Shown here: in pieces, positions 42,277-52,062 of the stretch
Numbering within the stretch: the first letter of the stretch is position 1
How the letters are laid out: each line of letters begins with the position of its first letter
NCBI RefSeq assembly: GCF_000633395.1
Contig: NZ_AYMU01000002.1
Coordinates: 372,001-436,000 of the forward strand
DNA length: 64,000 bases
Source of the DNA: Pseudomonas sp. PH1b
GTDB taxonomy: Bacteria > Pseudomonadota > Gammaproteobacteria > Pseudomonadales > Pseudomonadaceae
Direction: 5' to 3'
The notes under the pieces: model-generated
Told to the model about the DNA's origin: nothing
Databases searched by the model: none
The model's input: the letters and a program-made list of their open reading frames with translations, nothing else
Translations under genes and position numbers: made by a program

Positions 42277-44736
42277 ATGAAGCAAAAGCGGACTTTCACA
42301 ACGCCGCGGTTGTTGGGCATCGTCTGGCCCTTTATCGCCGTGGTGTTATTTCAAGCGCTGTTAGGTGGCCTCAGCCTGTACGTACTCTCGGCGGTGCGTG
42401 GTTATGTTGCCGGTGAAAGCCTGTGGTCCAAAGGCCAGAAAGACGCCATCTACTACCTCAATCTCTATGCCGACAGCCGCGACGAAGGCACTTTCCTCAA
42501 GTATCAGAACGCAATAGCAGTGCCCCAGGGCGGGCATGAGCTGCGGGTAGCCCTGGACAGCCAGCCACCGGACCTGGAGGCTGCGCGCCTGGGCATCCTC
42601 AAGGGGGGCAATCATCCCGACGATGTTTCCAGCCTGATCTGGCTCTACCTCAATTTTCGTCACTTCAGCTACCTGGAGAAGGCGATCGATCGCTGGACCG
42701 TGGGTGACAGCTACTTGCTGCAGCTCGACACCGTGGCTCGGGAGATGCATCAGGGGATCAGCAGCAACAGCGCCAGCGAGGCCGATCTGCAGCGCTGGAA
42801 GAGCGAGATCTTTGCCATCAACGACGGTGTCACTCCAGCCGCCAAGGCGTTCAGCGATGCCCTGGGCGAAGGTTCGCGGGTCATCCTGCGGTTGCTGCTG
42901 ATCACCAACCTCGCCACCGCGCTGATCCTGATTGCCCTGGCGTTGCTGCGCACCCACAAGTTGCTCGCCCAGCGCCATGCCTTTGCCGATGCCCTGCAAC
43001 TGGAGAAGGAGCGGGCGCAGATCACCTTGCAGTCCATCGGCGACGGGGTGATCACCACGGACGTCGAAGGCGCCATTGCCTACATGAACCCGGCCGCGGA
43101 AGAGCTGACCCGCTGGAAGGCCGAGCAGGCGGTGGGGTTGCCCCTGGCGGCCTTGTTCAACCTGCTGGATGAAAATGCCCAGGCCGACGGCTTTACCCTG
43201 ATCGAGCACATTCTCAACGGTGAGCTCAGCGGGGGCAGCGAGCATTCCAAGCTGATCCAGCGCCTGGACGGCAGTACGGTTTCGGTGACCCTGGTGGGGG
43301 CACCGATCCGCAATGCCGGGAAAGTCAGCGGGACGGTACTGGTGCTGCATGACATGACCCAGGAGCGGCAGTACATCGCCAATCTTTCCTGGCAGGCGAC
43401 CCATGATGCGCTGACCGGCCTGGCCAACCGTCGGGAATTCGAGTTCCGCCTTGAGCAGGCCCTGAATGGGTTGGCTCGTCAGCCGGCCAGGCATGCACTG
43501 ATGTTCCTCGATCTCGATCAGTTCAAGCTGGTCAACGACACCTGCGGGCATGCTGCCGGTGATGAATTGCTGCGCCATATCTGTGCGCTGCTGCAATCGG
43601 GCCTGCGCGAAAGCGACACACTGGCCCGACTGGGCGGGGACGAGTTCGGCATTCTCCTGGAGAACTGCTCGCCCGAGGCTGCGGAGAAGATTGCCGAGGG
43701 GCTGCGCCAGACCGTGCAGAACCTGCATTTTGTCTGGAAGGGGCGGCCCTTCGTGACCACCGTGAGTATTGGCCTGGTACACATAGCCCATACCCCGACC
43801 ACCCTCGAAGCGTCGCTGCGGGCAGCGGATATGGCCTGCTACATGGCCAAGGAGAAGGGGCGCAACCGGGTTCAGGTCTACCATGCCGACGACTCTGAGC
43901 TTTCCCTGCGTTTCGGCGAAATGGCCTGGGTCCAGCGCCTGCACATGGCCCTGGAGGAGAATCGTTTCTGCCTGTATTCCCAGGAAATCACCGCCCTGGG
44001 GCATGTCGAGCGTGACGGCGGGCATGTAGAGATCCTTCTGCGGCTGCATGACGAGGCCGGTCGGATGATCTTGCCGGACAGCTTCATTCCGGCGGCGGAG
44101 CGTTATGGCCTGATGACCTCCCTGGATCGCTGGGTGGTGCAGAACGTATTCAAGATCGTTGCCCAGTGCATCGCCGAAGGCCGCGAAGGGCCAATGGCCA
44201 TGTGCGCGATCAACCTGTCCGGCATCACCATCGGTGATGATGAGTTTCTCGACTTCCTGCGGGAGCAGTTTGTCGCCTATGGCGTGCCGCCGAAGATGAT
44301 CTGTTTTGAAATTACTGAAACCAGTGCAATTGCCAATTTGGGCAGCGCGATCCGTTTTATAAATGAACTCAAGGGTTTAGGTTGTCACTTCTCTCTGGAC
44401 GACTTTTGCGCGGGAATGTCGTCGTTCGCTTATCTCAAACATTTGCCTGTAGACTTCCTCAAGATCGATGGAAGTTTCGTAAAGGATATGCTGGACGACC
44501 CGATTAACCGCGCCATGGTCGAGGTCATCAACCACATCGGGCATGTCATGGGTAAGCGCACGATTGCCGAGTTTGTTGAAACACCGCAGATCGAGCAGGC
44601 ATTGCTCGAAATCGGCGTGGATTATGCTCAAGGCTACATAATTGAACGCCCGCAATTGTTCACCTGTGACAGCTTGCAGTGTCGACCTGTACGGCCACAG
44701 CCCCTGCTGTTCAAGGCGCCCGGCACGTTCCGTTGA
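42277..44736 (+). CDS. rbdA: Membrane PAS-GGDEF-EAL c-di-GMP enzyme, RbdA homologue
   Basis: An 819-residue protein. It has a transmembrane helix near 13-35, a periplasmic sensor region, a second helix near 203-223, a PAS domain (about 245-360), a GGDEF domain with intact RLGGDEFGILL (about 452) and an EAL domain. The EAL start reads VEILLRLHDEAG, keeping the metal-binding Glu, with ITETSAIANL and DDFCAGMSSF downstream. In P. aeruginosa RbdA is a net phosphodiesterase promoting biofilm dispersal, with GTP binding to GGDEF activating EAL. The conserved neighbourhood supports the name. Confidence 0.88.
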   Translation: MKQKRTFTTPRLLGIVWPFIAVVLFQALLGGLSLYVLSAVRGYVAGESLWSKGQKDAIYYLNLYADSRDEGTFLKYQNAIAVPQGGHELRVALDSQPPDLEAARLGILKGGNHPDDVSSLIWLYLNFRHFSYLEKAIDRWTVGDSYLLQLDTVAREMHQGISSNSASEADLQRWKSEIFAINDGVTPAAKAFSDALGEGSRVILRLLLITNLATALILIALALLRTHKLLAQRHAFADALQLEKERAQITLQSIGDGVITTDVEGAIAYMNPAAEELTRWKAEQAVGLPLAALFNLLDENAQADGFTLIEHILNGELSGGSEHSKLIQRLDGSTVSVTLVGAPIRNAGKVSGTVLVLHDMTQERQYIANLSWQATHDALTGLANRREFEFRLEQALNGLARQPARHALMFLDLDQFKLVNDTCGHAAGDELLRHICALLQSGLRESDTLARLGGDEFGILLENCSPEAAEKIAEGLRQTVQNLHFVWKGRPFVTTVSIGLVHIAHTPTTLEASLRAADMACYMAKEKGRNRVQVYHADDSELSLRFGEMAWVQRLHMALEENRFCLYSQEITALGHVERDGGHVEILLRLHDEAGRMILPDSFIPAAERYGLMTSLDRWVVQNVFKIVAQCIAEGREGPMAMCAINLSGITIGDDEFLDFLREQFVAYGVPPKMICFEITETSAIANLGSAIRFINELKGLGCHFSLDDFCAGMSSFAYLKHLPVDFLKIDGSFVKDMLDDPINRAMVEVINHIGHVMGKRTIAEFVETPQIEQALLEIGVDYAQGYIIERPQLFTCDSLQCRPVRPQPLLFKAPGTFR

Positions 44737-44780
44737 AACCTCTTTTGGATCCGCACATCACAATCAAAAGGAGCCCGACA

Positions 44781-45566
44781 GTGATCGACACATTCAGCCG
44801 AACCGGCCCGCTCATGGAAGCTGCCAGCTATCCCGCCTGGACCCAGCAATTGATTCAGGACTGCAGCGAGAGCAAGCGCCGTGTGGTGGAGCATGAGCTG
44901 TACCAGCGCATGCGTGATAACAAGCTCAGCGCCAAAGTCATGCGCCAGTACCTGATCGGCGGCTGGCCGGTGGTTGAGCAGTTTGCCCTGTACATGGCAC
45001 AGAACCTGACCAAGACCCGTTTTGCCCGCCACCCAGGCGAAGACATGGCGCGCCGTTGGCTGATGCGCAATATCCGCGTCGAGCTCAATCACGCCGATTA
45101 CTGGGTGCATTGGAGTCGGGCCCACGGCGTGACCCTGGAGGACCTGCAAGCCCAGCAAGTGCCGCCCGAGCTGCATGCACTGAGCCACTGGTGCTGGCAC
45201 ACCAGTTCAGCGGATTCGCTGATCGTGGCCATTGCTGCCACCAACTACGCCATCGAAGGGGCGACGGGCGAATGGTCGGCCCTGGTCTGCTCCAACGGGA
45301 TCTATGCTGCGGCGTTCCCAGAGGAAGACCGCAAGCGCGCCATGAAATGGCTGAAGATGCACGCCCAGTACGATGATGCCCACCCCTGGGAAGCGCTGGA
45401 AATCATCGTCACCCTGGCGGGGTTGAACCCGAGCAAAGCCCTGCAGGTTGAACTGCGCCAGGCCATCTGCAAGAGCTATGACTACATGTACCTGTTCCTT
45501 GAGCGTTGCATGCAGCAGGAAAAAACCACGGTTACCCGCGAGCGCCTGGCGCTGGCAGAGGGCTAG
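44781..45566 (+). CDS. TenA/PqqC-like iron-containing redox family protein
   Basis: A 261-residue all-helical protein of the TenA/PqqC/haem-oxygenase-like fold. The GTG at 44781 is chosen because AAAAGGAG lies eight bases before it. Potential metal ligands are spread over the helices, including VELNHADYW (Glu/His), the YAIEGATGEWS segment and HAQYDDAHPW. True TenA has a catalytic Cys that I do not locate. It lies 44 bases after rbdA on the same strand, so co-transcription is likely. Function unassigned. Confidence 0.8.
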   Translation: MIDTFSRTGPLMEAASYPAWTQQLIQDCSESKRRVVEHELYQRMRDNKLSAKVMRQYLIGGWPVVEQFALYMAQNLTKTRFARHPGEDMARRWLMRNIRVELNHADYWVHWSRAHGVTLEDLQAQQVPPELHALSHWCWHTSSADSLIVAIAATNYAIEGATGEWSALVCSNGIYAAAFPEEDRKRAMKWLKMHAQYDDAHPWEALEIIVTLAGLNPSKALQVELRQAICKSYDYMYLFLERCMQQEKTTVTRERLALAEG

Positions 45567-45590
45567 GCCGGGGTTGTACCGGGGGGATTG

Positions 45591-45613
45591 CCACAAGCGG
45601 CAAGCGCTTGTGG
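45591..45613. terminator. Hairpin between convergent genes
   Basis: Nine-base perfect stem CCACAAGCG/CGCTTGTGG with loop GCAAG, 25 bases past the TenA-like stop. No T run. It could serve either converging transcript. Confidence 0.45.
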
Positions 45614-45661
45614 TGATGGGATGGCCCGTGAGTGACGGGCATGGTGGGCGCGGTTCTGTGC

Positions 45662-46588
45662 TCAGCCCGCCATTGCCAGGCGATTGCGTCCTTCGCGCTT
45701 GGCCACGTACAGCGCACTGTCAGCGCGTCGCAACAGGCTCTCAGCCGACTCTCCTGGCAACAAGGTCGAGCAGCCCAGGCTTACGGTGAGTTCGATCAGG
45801 TCGCCATCGGCCCAGTACTCGTTTGCCTGGGCAGCATGGCGCAGGCGCTCCCCCACCATTGCCGCAGCGTCGCGTCCGGTATTGGAGAGCAGGATCAGGA
45901 ACTCTTCCCCGCCATAGCGAAACACCATGTCCACATTGCGCAGTTGCCCCTTGATCGCGGCAGCAACGGCCTTGAGCACTTCATCGCCGGTGCTGTGGCC
46001 GTGGCTATCGTTGATGCGCTTGAAGTGATCGATGTCCAGCATCAGCAGCGACAACGGCAACAAGTGGCGGCGAGCCATTTCGATTTCCCGCTGCAGGGTC
46101 TGGTCCATGGCAATGCGATTGCCAGTATCGGTCAGCGGGTCCCGCAGGGCGCTGCGGGTCGCGGCGCGGTACAGCAGGGCATTGCGCATCGGGTACAGCA
46201 AGGTCGACAGCAGTGATTCCAGGTAACCCTGTTCGGTGTCGCTGAAGCGTTGGTTGCGGCGGAAAATCAGCTCGCCCATGGGTTCGCCTTCATGGCTGAG
46301 GCTGTAGCTGATGGAGTGATGGCCGCGCTGGCCGAATTCCAGGCGCAGGTCGCTGGGGGCATGGCGGTAATGCAGGGCGTCGAGGGGGACCAGGCGCTGC
46401 ACTTCACGAAAGAACAGGCCGAGGATACGTTGCGGCTCAAGGCTGGTCTGCAACTGCAGCCCCAGTTGCTGACGCAATTGTCCGAGGCTGACGGGCTGCC
46501 TGATCAGCGGTGACTGCTGGCCAAAGCCCAGGCGTTGCAATTTGGCGCTGTCAAAGTCAATTGCGTTGGTCTGGGTCGGTGTTTTCAT
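45662..46588 (-). CDS. Diguanylate cyclase (GGDEF domain)
   Basis: A 308-residue soluble protein. An N-terminal region with GAF-like character (about 20-140) precedes a GGDEF domain containing RYGGEEFLILL near residue 222, the active GG(D/E)EF form. The upstream metal and nucleotide residues in LLMLDIDHFKRINDSHGHSTG are intact. It should make c-di-GMP from two GTP in response to a cytoplasmic signal. It converges on the rbdA-tenA pair. It corresponds to PA3177 of P. aeruginosa (recalled), the first gene of a different synteny block from rbdA. Confidence 0.9.
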   Translation of the reverse strand: MKTPTQTNAIDFDSAKLQRLGFGQQSPLIRQPVSLGQLRQQLGLQLQTSLEPQRILGLFFREVQRLVPLDALHYRHAPSDLRLEFGQRGHHSISYSLSHEGEPMGELIFRRNQRFSDTEQGYLESLLSTLLYPMRNALLYRAATRSALRDPLTDTGNRIAMDQTLQREIEMARRHLLPLSLLMLDIDHFKRINDSHGHSTGDEVLKAVAAAIKGQLRNVDMVFRYGGEEFLILLSNTGRDAAAMVGERLRHAAQANEYWADGDLIELTVSLGCSTLLPGESAESLLRRADSALYVAKREGRNRLAMAG

Positions 46589-46958
46589 CTGAGCGTGAGC
46601 CCCCTGGGCACTGTGTACGGACTTACTGCCTGGGTGAGAGCGGCTCAGAGCTGCGCGTCGTACTGTTCCATCAGCCCCTTAGGACTTTCGCGCCTATTTT
46701 ATGCCGCTTCGCCTTTGGCCTTAAAGCCCTCGGCGCATGCCGTTTTTCACAGTGTCAATGCACTGTGTATTGAGTGTTTTTAGAGCGAAACTCGTGCCAT
46801 TCGGTTCATCACGATAAAAGTTGTTCTAATTCAATTGGTTGGATTTTTCACAGAAACTCTTCTGCCGACCAATGACATTTGTTTGGCAGCAAATCCAGGA
46901 GTGGCGAATGGCGCGGAGGTGTCGCGACGGTATTCCGTCGCGACGAACGGGAGGCTGT
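46589..46958. other. Non-coding interval between the diguanylate cyclase and yciK genes
   Basis: About 370 bases without a supportable gene. It contains an inverted repeat CACAGTG/CACTGTG (46748-46767), an A/T-rich stretch near 46790-46860 that may house the leftward cyclase promoter, and a perfect hairpin GTCGCGACGG/CCGTCGCGAC with a TATT loop (46921-46944) just past the yciK stop, a likely 3'-end structure without a T run. Confidence 0.55.
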
Positions 46959-47699
46959 TTATTGAGCGTCGAAGGCCTGGCCGTTGATTCCAGCACTGTC
47001 CGGGCCCATCAGGTACAGATAGACCGGCATGATGTCTTCCGGTGCCGGGTTGTTGCTGGGGTTCTCACCCGGGTAGGCCTGGGCTCGCATGCTGGTGCGG
47101 GTGGCGCCGGGGTTGATGCTGTTGGCGCGAACCGGAGCCACGCTGTCCAGTTCGTCGGCCAGGGTTTGCATCAGGCCTTCGGTGGCGAACTTGGACACGC
47201 CATAGGCCCCCCAATAGGCGCGGCCCTTGCGTCCGACGCTGCTGGAGGTGAAGACCACCGAGGCGTCCTGGGACAGTTTGAGCAGCGGCAGCAGGGTGCT
47301 GGTCAGCATGAACATGGCGTTGACGTTGACTTGCATCACCCGCATGAAGTTTTCCCCGGACAGCTGCTCCAGCGGTGTGCGGGGGCCAATGATCGAGGCA
47401 TTGTGCAGCAGGCCGTCGAGGTGGCCGAATTCGGTTTCGATCATCGCTGCCAGCTCGTCGTACTGGTGCGGCAGGGCAGTTTCCAGGTTGAACGGGATCA
47501 CTGCGGGCTGCGGGTGTCCGGCGGCTTCGATGGCGTCGTACACCTCGCTCAGGTTGGCTTCGGTCTTGCCCAGCAGGAGCACGGTGGCGCCATGGGCGGC
47601 GAAGGTCTTGGCGGCGGCGGCACCAATGCCGCGGCCAGCGCCGGTGACCAGGATGACCCGGTCCTTGAGCAATTCAGGGCGAGCGGAGTAATCAAACAT
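46959..47699 (-). CDS. YciK-family SDR oxidoreductase
   Basis: A 246-residue short-chain dehydrogenase of the YciK group. The ATG at 47699 (MFDYSARPELL) with GAGG upstream is favoured over one four residues earlier. TGAGRGIGAAAA is the cofactor loop, HNAS the conserved Asn block, and the Tyr-Lys pair is in YWGAYGVSKFATEG. Substrate unknown. It is the last gene of a leftward ubiG-mupP-yciK group, an order conserved in Pseudomonas. Confidence 0.9.
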   Translation of the reverse strand: MFDYSARPELLKDRVILVTGAGRGIGAAAAKTFAAHGATVLLLGKTEANLSEVYDAIEAAGHPQPAVIPFNLETALPHQYDELAAMIETEFGHLDGLLHNASIIGPRTPLEQLSGENFMRVMQVNVNAMFMLTSTLLPLLKLSQDASVVFTSSSVGRKGRAYWGAYGVSKFATEGLMQTLADELDSVAPVRANSINPGATRTSMRAQAYPGENPSNNPAPEDIMPVYLYLMGPDSAGINGQAFDAQ

Positions 47700-47755
47700 A
47701 AAAGGCCTCAACAGAAATTGGATCGTTCCCGGCAGTCAGCCGGAAATCCCGCGGC

Positions 47756-48427
47756 TCAGCAGCTGCACAATGCGTTATCCAGCACCTGGCGCAGTTCCAG
47801 CGGATGGCTGACCACTACGTCGGCGCCCCAATGGCGGGGGTTGTCATCCGGATGGATGTAGCCATAGGTCACGGCGGCGGTCTTGGTGCCGGCATCGCGG
47901 CCGGATTCGATGTCTCGCAGGTCATCACCGACGAACAGCACGGTGGACGGATCCAGGTCGAGCATCTTGCATGCCAGGATCAACGGCTCGGGATCGGGCT
48001 TGCTGCGCTTCACGTGGTCGGGGCAGATCAGCAGCGCCGAGCGCTCGGCCAGCCCCAACTGCTGCATGATCGGCTCGGCGAAGCGCAGCGGCTTGTTGGT
48101 CACCACGCCCCAGACCAGGTTGGCTTTCTCGATATCGGCCAGCAACTCGGCCATGCCGTCGAAGAGCCGGCTGTGCACTGCGCAGTGCGCCAGGTAGCGC
48201 TCGAGAAACTCCAGGCGCAATTCCTCGAAGCCCGGGGACTCGGGGTCCATGGAAAAGGTCACGGCCACCATGGCTCGGGCACCGCCGGAGATTTCGTCGC
48301 GAATGTGCTGGTCGGCGATCGGTGGCAGGCCGCGGTCACGGCGCATCCCCTGGCAGACCGCGATAAAGTCCGGTGCGGTGTCGAGCAGGGTGCCATCCAT
48401 ATCGAAAAGAACGGCTCTGATGGCCAT
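47756..48427 (-). CDS. mupP: N-acetylmuramic acid 6-phosphate phosphatase
   Basis: A 223-residue HAD-superfamily phosphatase. Motif [10 protein letters not shown] has nucleophile Asp9 and acid Asp11; motif II is VVTNKP and motif III/IV is [10 protein letters not shown] with [12 protein letters not shown]. In pseudomonads the gene beside ubiG is MupP, which dephosphorylates MurNAc-6-phosphate in the peptidoglycan recycling route that bypasses de novo MurA and underlies intrinsic fosfomycin tolerance (established in P. putida/P. aeruginosa). The three-base gap to ubiG indicates coupling. Confidence 0.9.
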   Translation of the reverse strand: MAIRAVLFDMDGTLLDTAPDFIAVCQGMRRDRGLPPIADQHIRDEISGGARAMVAVTFSMDPESPGFEELRLEFLERYLAHCAVHSRLFDGMAELLADIEKANLVWGVVTNKPLRFAEPIMQQLGLAERSALLICPDHVKRSKPDPEPLILACKMLDLDPSTVLFVGDDLRDIESGRDAGTKTAAVTYGYIHPDDNPRHWGADVVVSHPLELRQVLDNALCSC

Positions 48428-48430
48428 GTC

Positions 48431-49129
48431 TCACTCCTCTCGCAGGGTCTGGATCATGTAGTTGACGTCCACGTCCGATGCCAGCTTGTAGTGCTTGGTC
48501 AGCGGGTTGTAGGTCAGGCCGATGATGTCCTTGACGGTCAGGCCGGCGGAACGGCTCCAGGCGCCGAGCTCCGAAGGGCGGATGAACTTCTTGAAGTCAT
48601 GGGTGCCGCGAGGCAGCAGCTTCATGATGTATTCCGCGCCGATGATGGCGAACAGATAGGCCTTCGGGTTGCGGTTGATGGTGGAGAAGAACACCTGGCC
48701 GCCGGGCTTGACCATGCGGAAGCAGGCGCGAATCACCGACGAAGGATCCGGGACGTGCTCGAGCATTTCCAGGCAGGTGACGACGTCGAACTGCTGGGGC
48801 ATTTCCTCGGCCAGGGCCTCGGCGGTGATCTGCCGGTACTCGACGTTCACGCCCGACTCCAGCTGGTGCAACTGCGCCACGGCCAGGGGGGCTTCACCCA
48901 TGTCGATGCCGGTCACGGTGGCGCCACGTTGAGCCATGGCCTCGCTGAGGATGCCGCCGCCACAGCCAACGTCGAGTACCTTCTTGCCTGCCAGGCCGAC
49001 GCGCTCGTCGATCCAGTTGACCCGCAGCGGGTTGATGTCGTGCAGGGGTTTGAACTCGCTTTCGCGGTCCCACCAGCGGTGGGCCAGGGCTTCGAACTTG
49101 GCGATTTCAGCGTGGTCGACGTTGCTCAT
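48431..49129 (-). CDS. ubiG: Ubiquinone biosynthesis O-methyltransferase
   Basis: A 232-residue class I SAM methyltransferase that performs both O-methylations in ubiquinone synthesis. The ATG at 49129 ([13 protein letters not shown]) is the family start. The SAM loop [16 protein letters not shown] begins at 51, and the N-terminal [20 protein letters not shown] is diagnostic of UbiG. The C-terminal amphipathic segment is consistent with membrane association. First gene of the ubiG-mupP-yciK unit, downstream of the deaminase gene by 62 bases. Confidence 0.96.
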   Translation of the reverse strand: MSNVDHAEIAKFEALAHRWWDRESEFKPLHDINPLRVNWIDERVGLAGKKVLDVGCGGGILSEAMAQRGATVTGIDMGEAPLAVAQLHQLESGVNVEYRQITAEALAEEMPQQFDVVTCLEMLEHVPDPSSVIRACFRMVKPGGQVFFSTINRNPKAYLFAIIGAEYIMKLLPRGTHDFKKFIRPSELGAWSRSAGLTVKDIIGLTYNPLTKHYKLASDVDVNYMIQTLREE

Positions 49130-49191
49130 GGGTAATGCTCCAAAGCTAAAGAATTCTCTGTAGGGCCTCAAGCTGCTGCTCAAGGCCCGGG

Positions 49192-50523
49192 TTATTGGGT
49201 GTGGCCGCTGATGCGCCGGCCCCAGCCGCGGGCGGTTTCGCCAAGCTGCTGTTCATCCATGCGGGTCAGGCGGCGGTCATCGAGCAACTGCTTGCCGGCA
49301 ACCCACAGGTGCTTCACACAGTCCCGGCCGCTGGCATAGATCAATTGCGACACTGGATCGTAAATCGGTTGCTGGGCCAACCCAGAAAGGTCGAAGGCCG
49401 CCAGGTCCGCGGCCTTGCCGATTTCCAGGGAGCCGACTTCATTCTCCAGGCCCATGGCCCTGGCGCCATTGAGGGTGGCCATGCGCAAGGCGCGGTGGGC
49501 GTCCAGCGCGGTTGCCGAGCCGGCCACGGCCTTGGCCAGCAGGGCCGCGGTGCGGGTTTCGCCCAGCAGGTCCAGATCGTTGTTGCTGGCCGCGCCATCG
49601 GTGCCCACGGCAACATTGATCCCGGCCTGCCACAGTCGCTCCACCGGACAGAAGCCGCTGGCCAGTTTCAGGTTGGATTCCGGACAGTGAATGACGCTGG
49701 TGTTGGTTTCTACCAGTAAAGCCAGGTCGTCATCGCTGATTTGGGTCATATGAACGGCCTGGAAGCGCGGGCCCAGCAGGCCTAGCCTGGCCAGGCGAGC
49801 CAGCGGCCGTTCGCCGCGCTGCTCCAGGGACTGCTGCACCTCGAAGGCTGTTTCATGCACATGCATATGGATCGAGGCGTCGAGTTCTTCGGCGATCATC
49901 CGAATTTTTTCCAGGTTTTCGTCGCCGACGGTGTAGGGTGCATGAGGGCCGAAAGTGATCTTGATCCGTGGGTGATGCTTGAGTTCGCCGAACAGCTCCA
50001 CGCCCTGGCGGATGGCCTCGTCGGCGTCGTGGGCGCCGGGGATCGGGAAATCGAGGATCGGCAGGGCGATCTGCGCGCGGATGCCGCTGTTGTGGACCCG
50101 CTCGCTGGCGACCTTGGGGAAGAAATACATGTCGGAGAAGCAAGTGATGCCGCCCTTGATCTGTTCGGCGATGGCCAGGTCCGTGCCGTCCCGGACAAAG
50201 GCCTCGTCCACCCACTTGGCTTCGGCGGGCCAGATGTGGTTCTCCAGCCAGGTCATCAGCGGCAGGTCATCGGCCAGCCCGCGAAACAGGGTCATGGCCG
50301 CATGCCCGTGGGCGTTGATCAGGCCCGGGCCCAGCAACATGTCGGGCAACTCGCGGATTTCGCTGGCCGGGTACTTCAGGGCGTCGGCCCGCGGGCCGAT
50401 GAAGGCGATGCGGCCATCGCGGATTCCCAGGCCATGATCCTTGAGGGCAACGCCGGCTGGCTCCACCGGTACCAACCAGGTCGGTAGCAGCAGCAGGTCA
50501 AGCGCAGCGTGATGGTTCGGCAT
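49192..50523 (-). CDS. mtaD: Amidohydrolase: methylthioadenosine / S-adenosylhomocysteine deaminase type (TRZ/ATZ family)
   Basis: A 443-residue metal-dependent deaminase. The ATG at 50523 ([10 protein letters not shown]) is chosen; the open frame runs on antisense to mtnA. Metal ligands: His72 and His74 in [11 protein letters not shown], a histidine in MHVHETAFE, and the aspartate in [13 protein letters not shown]. The P. aeruginosa neighbour of mtnA and ubiG deaminates 5'-methylthioadenosine to methylthioinosine (established there). That fits the divergent mtnA gene 108 bases away, which uses the methylthioribose-1-phosphate formed after phosphorolysis. Confidence 0.9.
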   Translation of the reverse strand: MPNHHAALDLLLLPTWLVPVEPAGVALKDHGLGIRDGRIAFIGPRADALKYPASEIRELPDMLLGPGLINAHGHAAMTLFRGLADDLPLMTWLENHIWPAEAKWVDEAFVRDGTDLAIAEQIKGGITCFSDMYFFPKVASERVHNSGIRAQIALPILDFPIPGAHDADEAIRQGVELFGELKHHPRIKITFGPHAPYTVGDENLEKIRMIAEELDASIHMHVHETAFEVQQSLEQRGERPLARLARLGLLGPRFQAVHMTQISDDDLALLVETNTSVIHCPESNLKLASGFCPVERLWQAGINVAVGTDGAASNNDLDLLGETRTAALLAKAVAGSATALDAHRALRMATLNGARAMGLENEVGSLEIGKAADLAAFDLSGLAQQPIYDPVSQLIYASGRDCVKHLWVAGKQLLDDRRLTRMDEQQLGETARGWGRRISGHTQ

Positions 50524-50631
50524 CGAATATCGGTCCAGAGCTTTATATAAAGGATGGCGAAGTATACCCGAGCGTCCTGGCAGGGGGATCGCTATAATCG
50601 GCGGCTTTTGTTCATGAGTGCGGGGTGAGGG

Positions 50632-51708
50632 ATGCGCGATCGTCTGTTGGCTGCGGAGAAGGTCAAGGCCATTGATTGGCGAGATAGCGCTCTGTATCTG
50701 CTCGATCAGCGGGCTCTGCCCTTCGAGGAAACCTGGATCGCCCATCACAGTGCTGCCGAGGTGGCCGAGTCCATTCGTTCGATGGTGGTGCGCGGAGCCC
50801 CAGCCATTGGCATCAGTGCCGCCTATGCCGTGGTCCTGGCGGCGCGGATGCGTTTCGCCGCTGGTGGCGACTGGGTCGCAGCCCTGGAGGAGGACTTTGC
50901 CTTGCTGGTGGGCTCGCGTCCTACGGCGGTCAATCTGTTCTGGGCCCTGAATCGCATGCGCGAGCGCCTGGAGCGGGTCAAGGAGCATGCCGATCCGCTG
51001 GCTGCCCTGGAAGCCGAGGCGCTGGCGATCCATGAGAGCGATCGCGAGGCCAACCTGACCATGGCGCAACTGGGCGTGGACCTGATCCGTCGGCATCAGG
51101 GCAATCCGCAGGCGCTGTTGACTCATTGCAATACCGGTGCCCTGGCCACTGGCGGTTTCGGCACGGCGCTGGGAGTGGTTCGCGGCGCCTGGCTGGAAGG
51201 CATGGTGGAGCGTGTGTATGTCGATGAAACCCGGCCCTGGTTGCAGGGTTCGCGGCTGACTGCCTGGGAGCTGGCCAACGAAGGCATTCCGGTGATCCTG
51301 AATGCCGACGCCGCTGCCGCGCACATCATGAAGACCAAGGGCGTGACCTGGGTGGTCGTCGGCGCCGACCGAATCACCGCCAATGGCGATATAGCGAGCA
51401 AGATCGGCACCTACCAGCTGGCGGTCAATGCCATGCACCACGGTGTGCGCTTCATGGTGGTGGCCGCCAGCTCGAGCATCGACATGAGCCTGGCCAGTGG
51501 CGAGGACATCACCCTTGAAGAGCGTGAGGCAAGCGAACTGCTGGAACTCGGCGGCACGCCTGTCGGGGCGCAGGTCGAGGCCTTCAATCCGGTGTTCGAT
51601 GTCACGCCGGCCGATCTGATCGATGCCATCGTCACGGAAAAGGGCATTGTGGAGCGTCCGGACAGCGCCAAGATGGCGCAATTGATGTGCCGCAAGCGCT
51701 TGCATTGA
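50632..51708 (+). CDS. mtnA: S-methyl-5-thioribose-1-phosphate isomerase
   Basis: Isomerises methylthioribose-1-phosphate to methylthioribulose-1-phosphate in methionine salvage. The 358-residue protein has the [12 protein letters not shown] block, the catalytic cysteine in [14 protein letters not shown] (about 166) and the aspartate in [10 protein letters not shown] (about 247). The next pathway step (MtnB) is not encoded beside mtnD in this window, unlike in P. aeruginosa. A hairpin lies just past the stop. It is divergent from the deaminase gene. Confidence 0.95.
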   Translation: MRDRLLAAEKVKAIDWRDSALYLLDQRALPFEETWIAHHSAAEVAESIRSMVVRGAPAIGISAAYAVVLAARMRFAAGGDWVAALEEDFALLVGSRPTAVNLFWALNRMRERLERVKEHADPLAALEAEALAIHESDREANLTMAQLGVDLIRRHQGNPQALLTHCNTGALATGGFGTALGVVRGAWLEGMVERVYVDETRPWLQGSRLTAWELANEGIPVILNADAAAAHIMKTKGVTWVVVGADRITANGDIASKIGTYQLAVNAMHHGVRFMVVAASSSIDMSLASGEDITLEEREASELLELGGTPVGAQVEAFNPVFDVTPADLIDAIVTEKGIVERPDSAKMAQLMCRKRLH

Positions 51709-51716
51709 TGTGGTGG

Positions 51717-51745
51717 CAGGGAAGCGCTCGATTATTGCTTCCCTG
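51717..51745 (+). terminator. Hairpin after mtnA
   Basis: Nine-base stem CAGGGAAGC/GCTTCCCTG with an 11-base loop, but no T run. The rest of 51746-52062 is the gyrA upstream region; I see no gene and no clear promoter hexamers beyond scattered A/T-rich blocks. AAAAAGGA at 52043 is upstream of the gyrA start. Confidence 0.45.
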
Positions 51746-52062
51746 GGCGACGGCCAAGTCAGTAAAAACCACCTGCACGGGTACGAATTTGGCCTCTGAG
51801 CTTCTCAGGTGCCTTATCAGGCTGTCACCGGTCAACTAACTATGCTCCATGCCCATCAGGGGGATAGGTGCGTGGCGGCGATTGTGATAACATCCGGCGG
51901 TTTCCAAGGCGGTCCGATGCGGCTGCCTTTACTGCGCAAATCCATGGCATAACTTGTTGATTTGTCGTAAGTCGGTGCATGGCACTAGGCCTGCAGCGGC
52001 GAGCTTCGTTCGTCCCATATGGATGTGACGAAGTTTCACCAGAAAAAGGAATCAGGCTTCTC

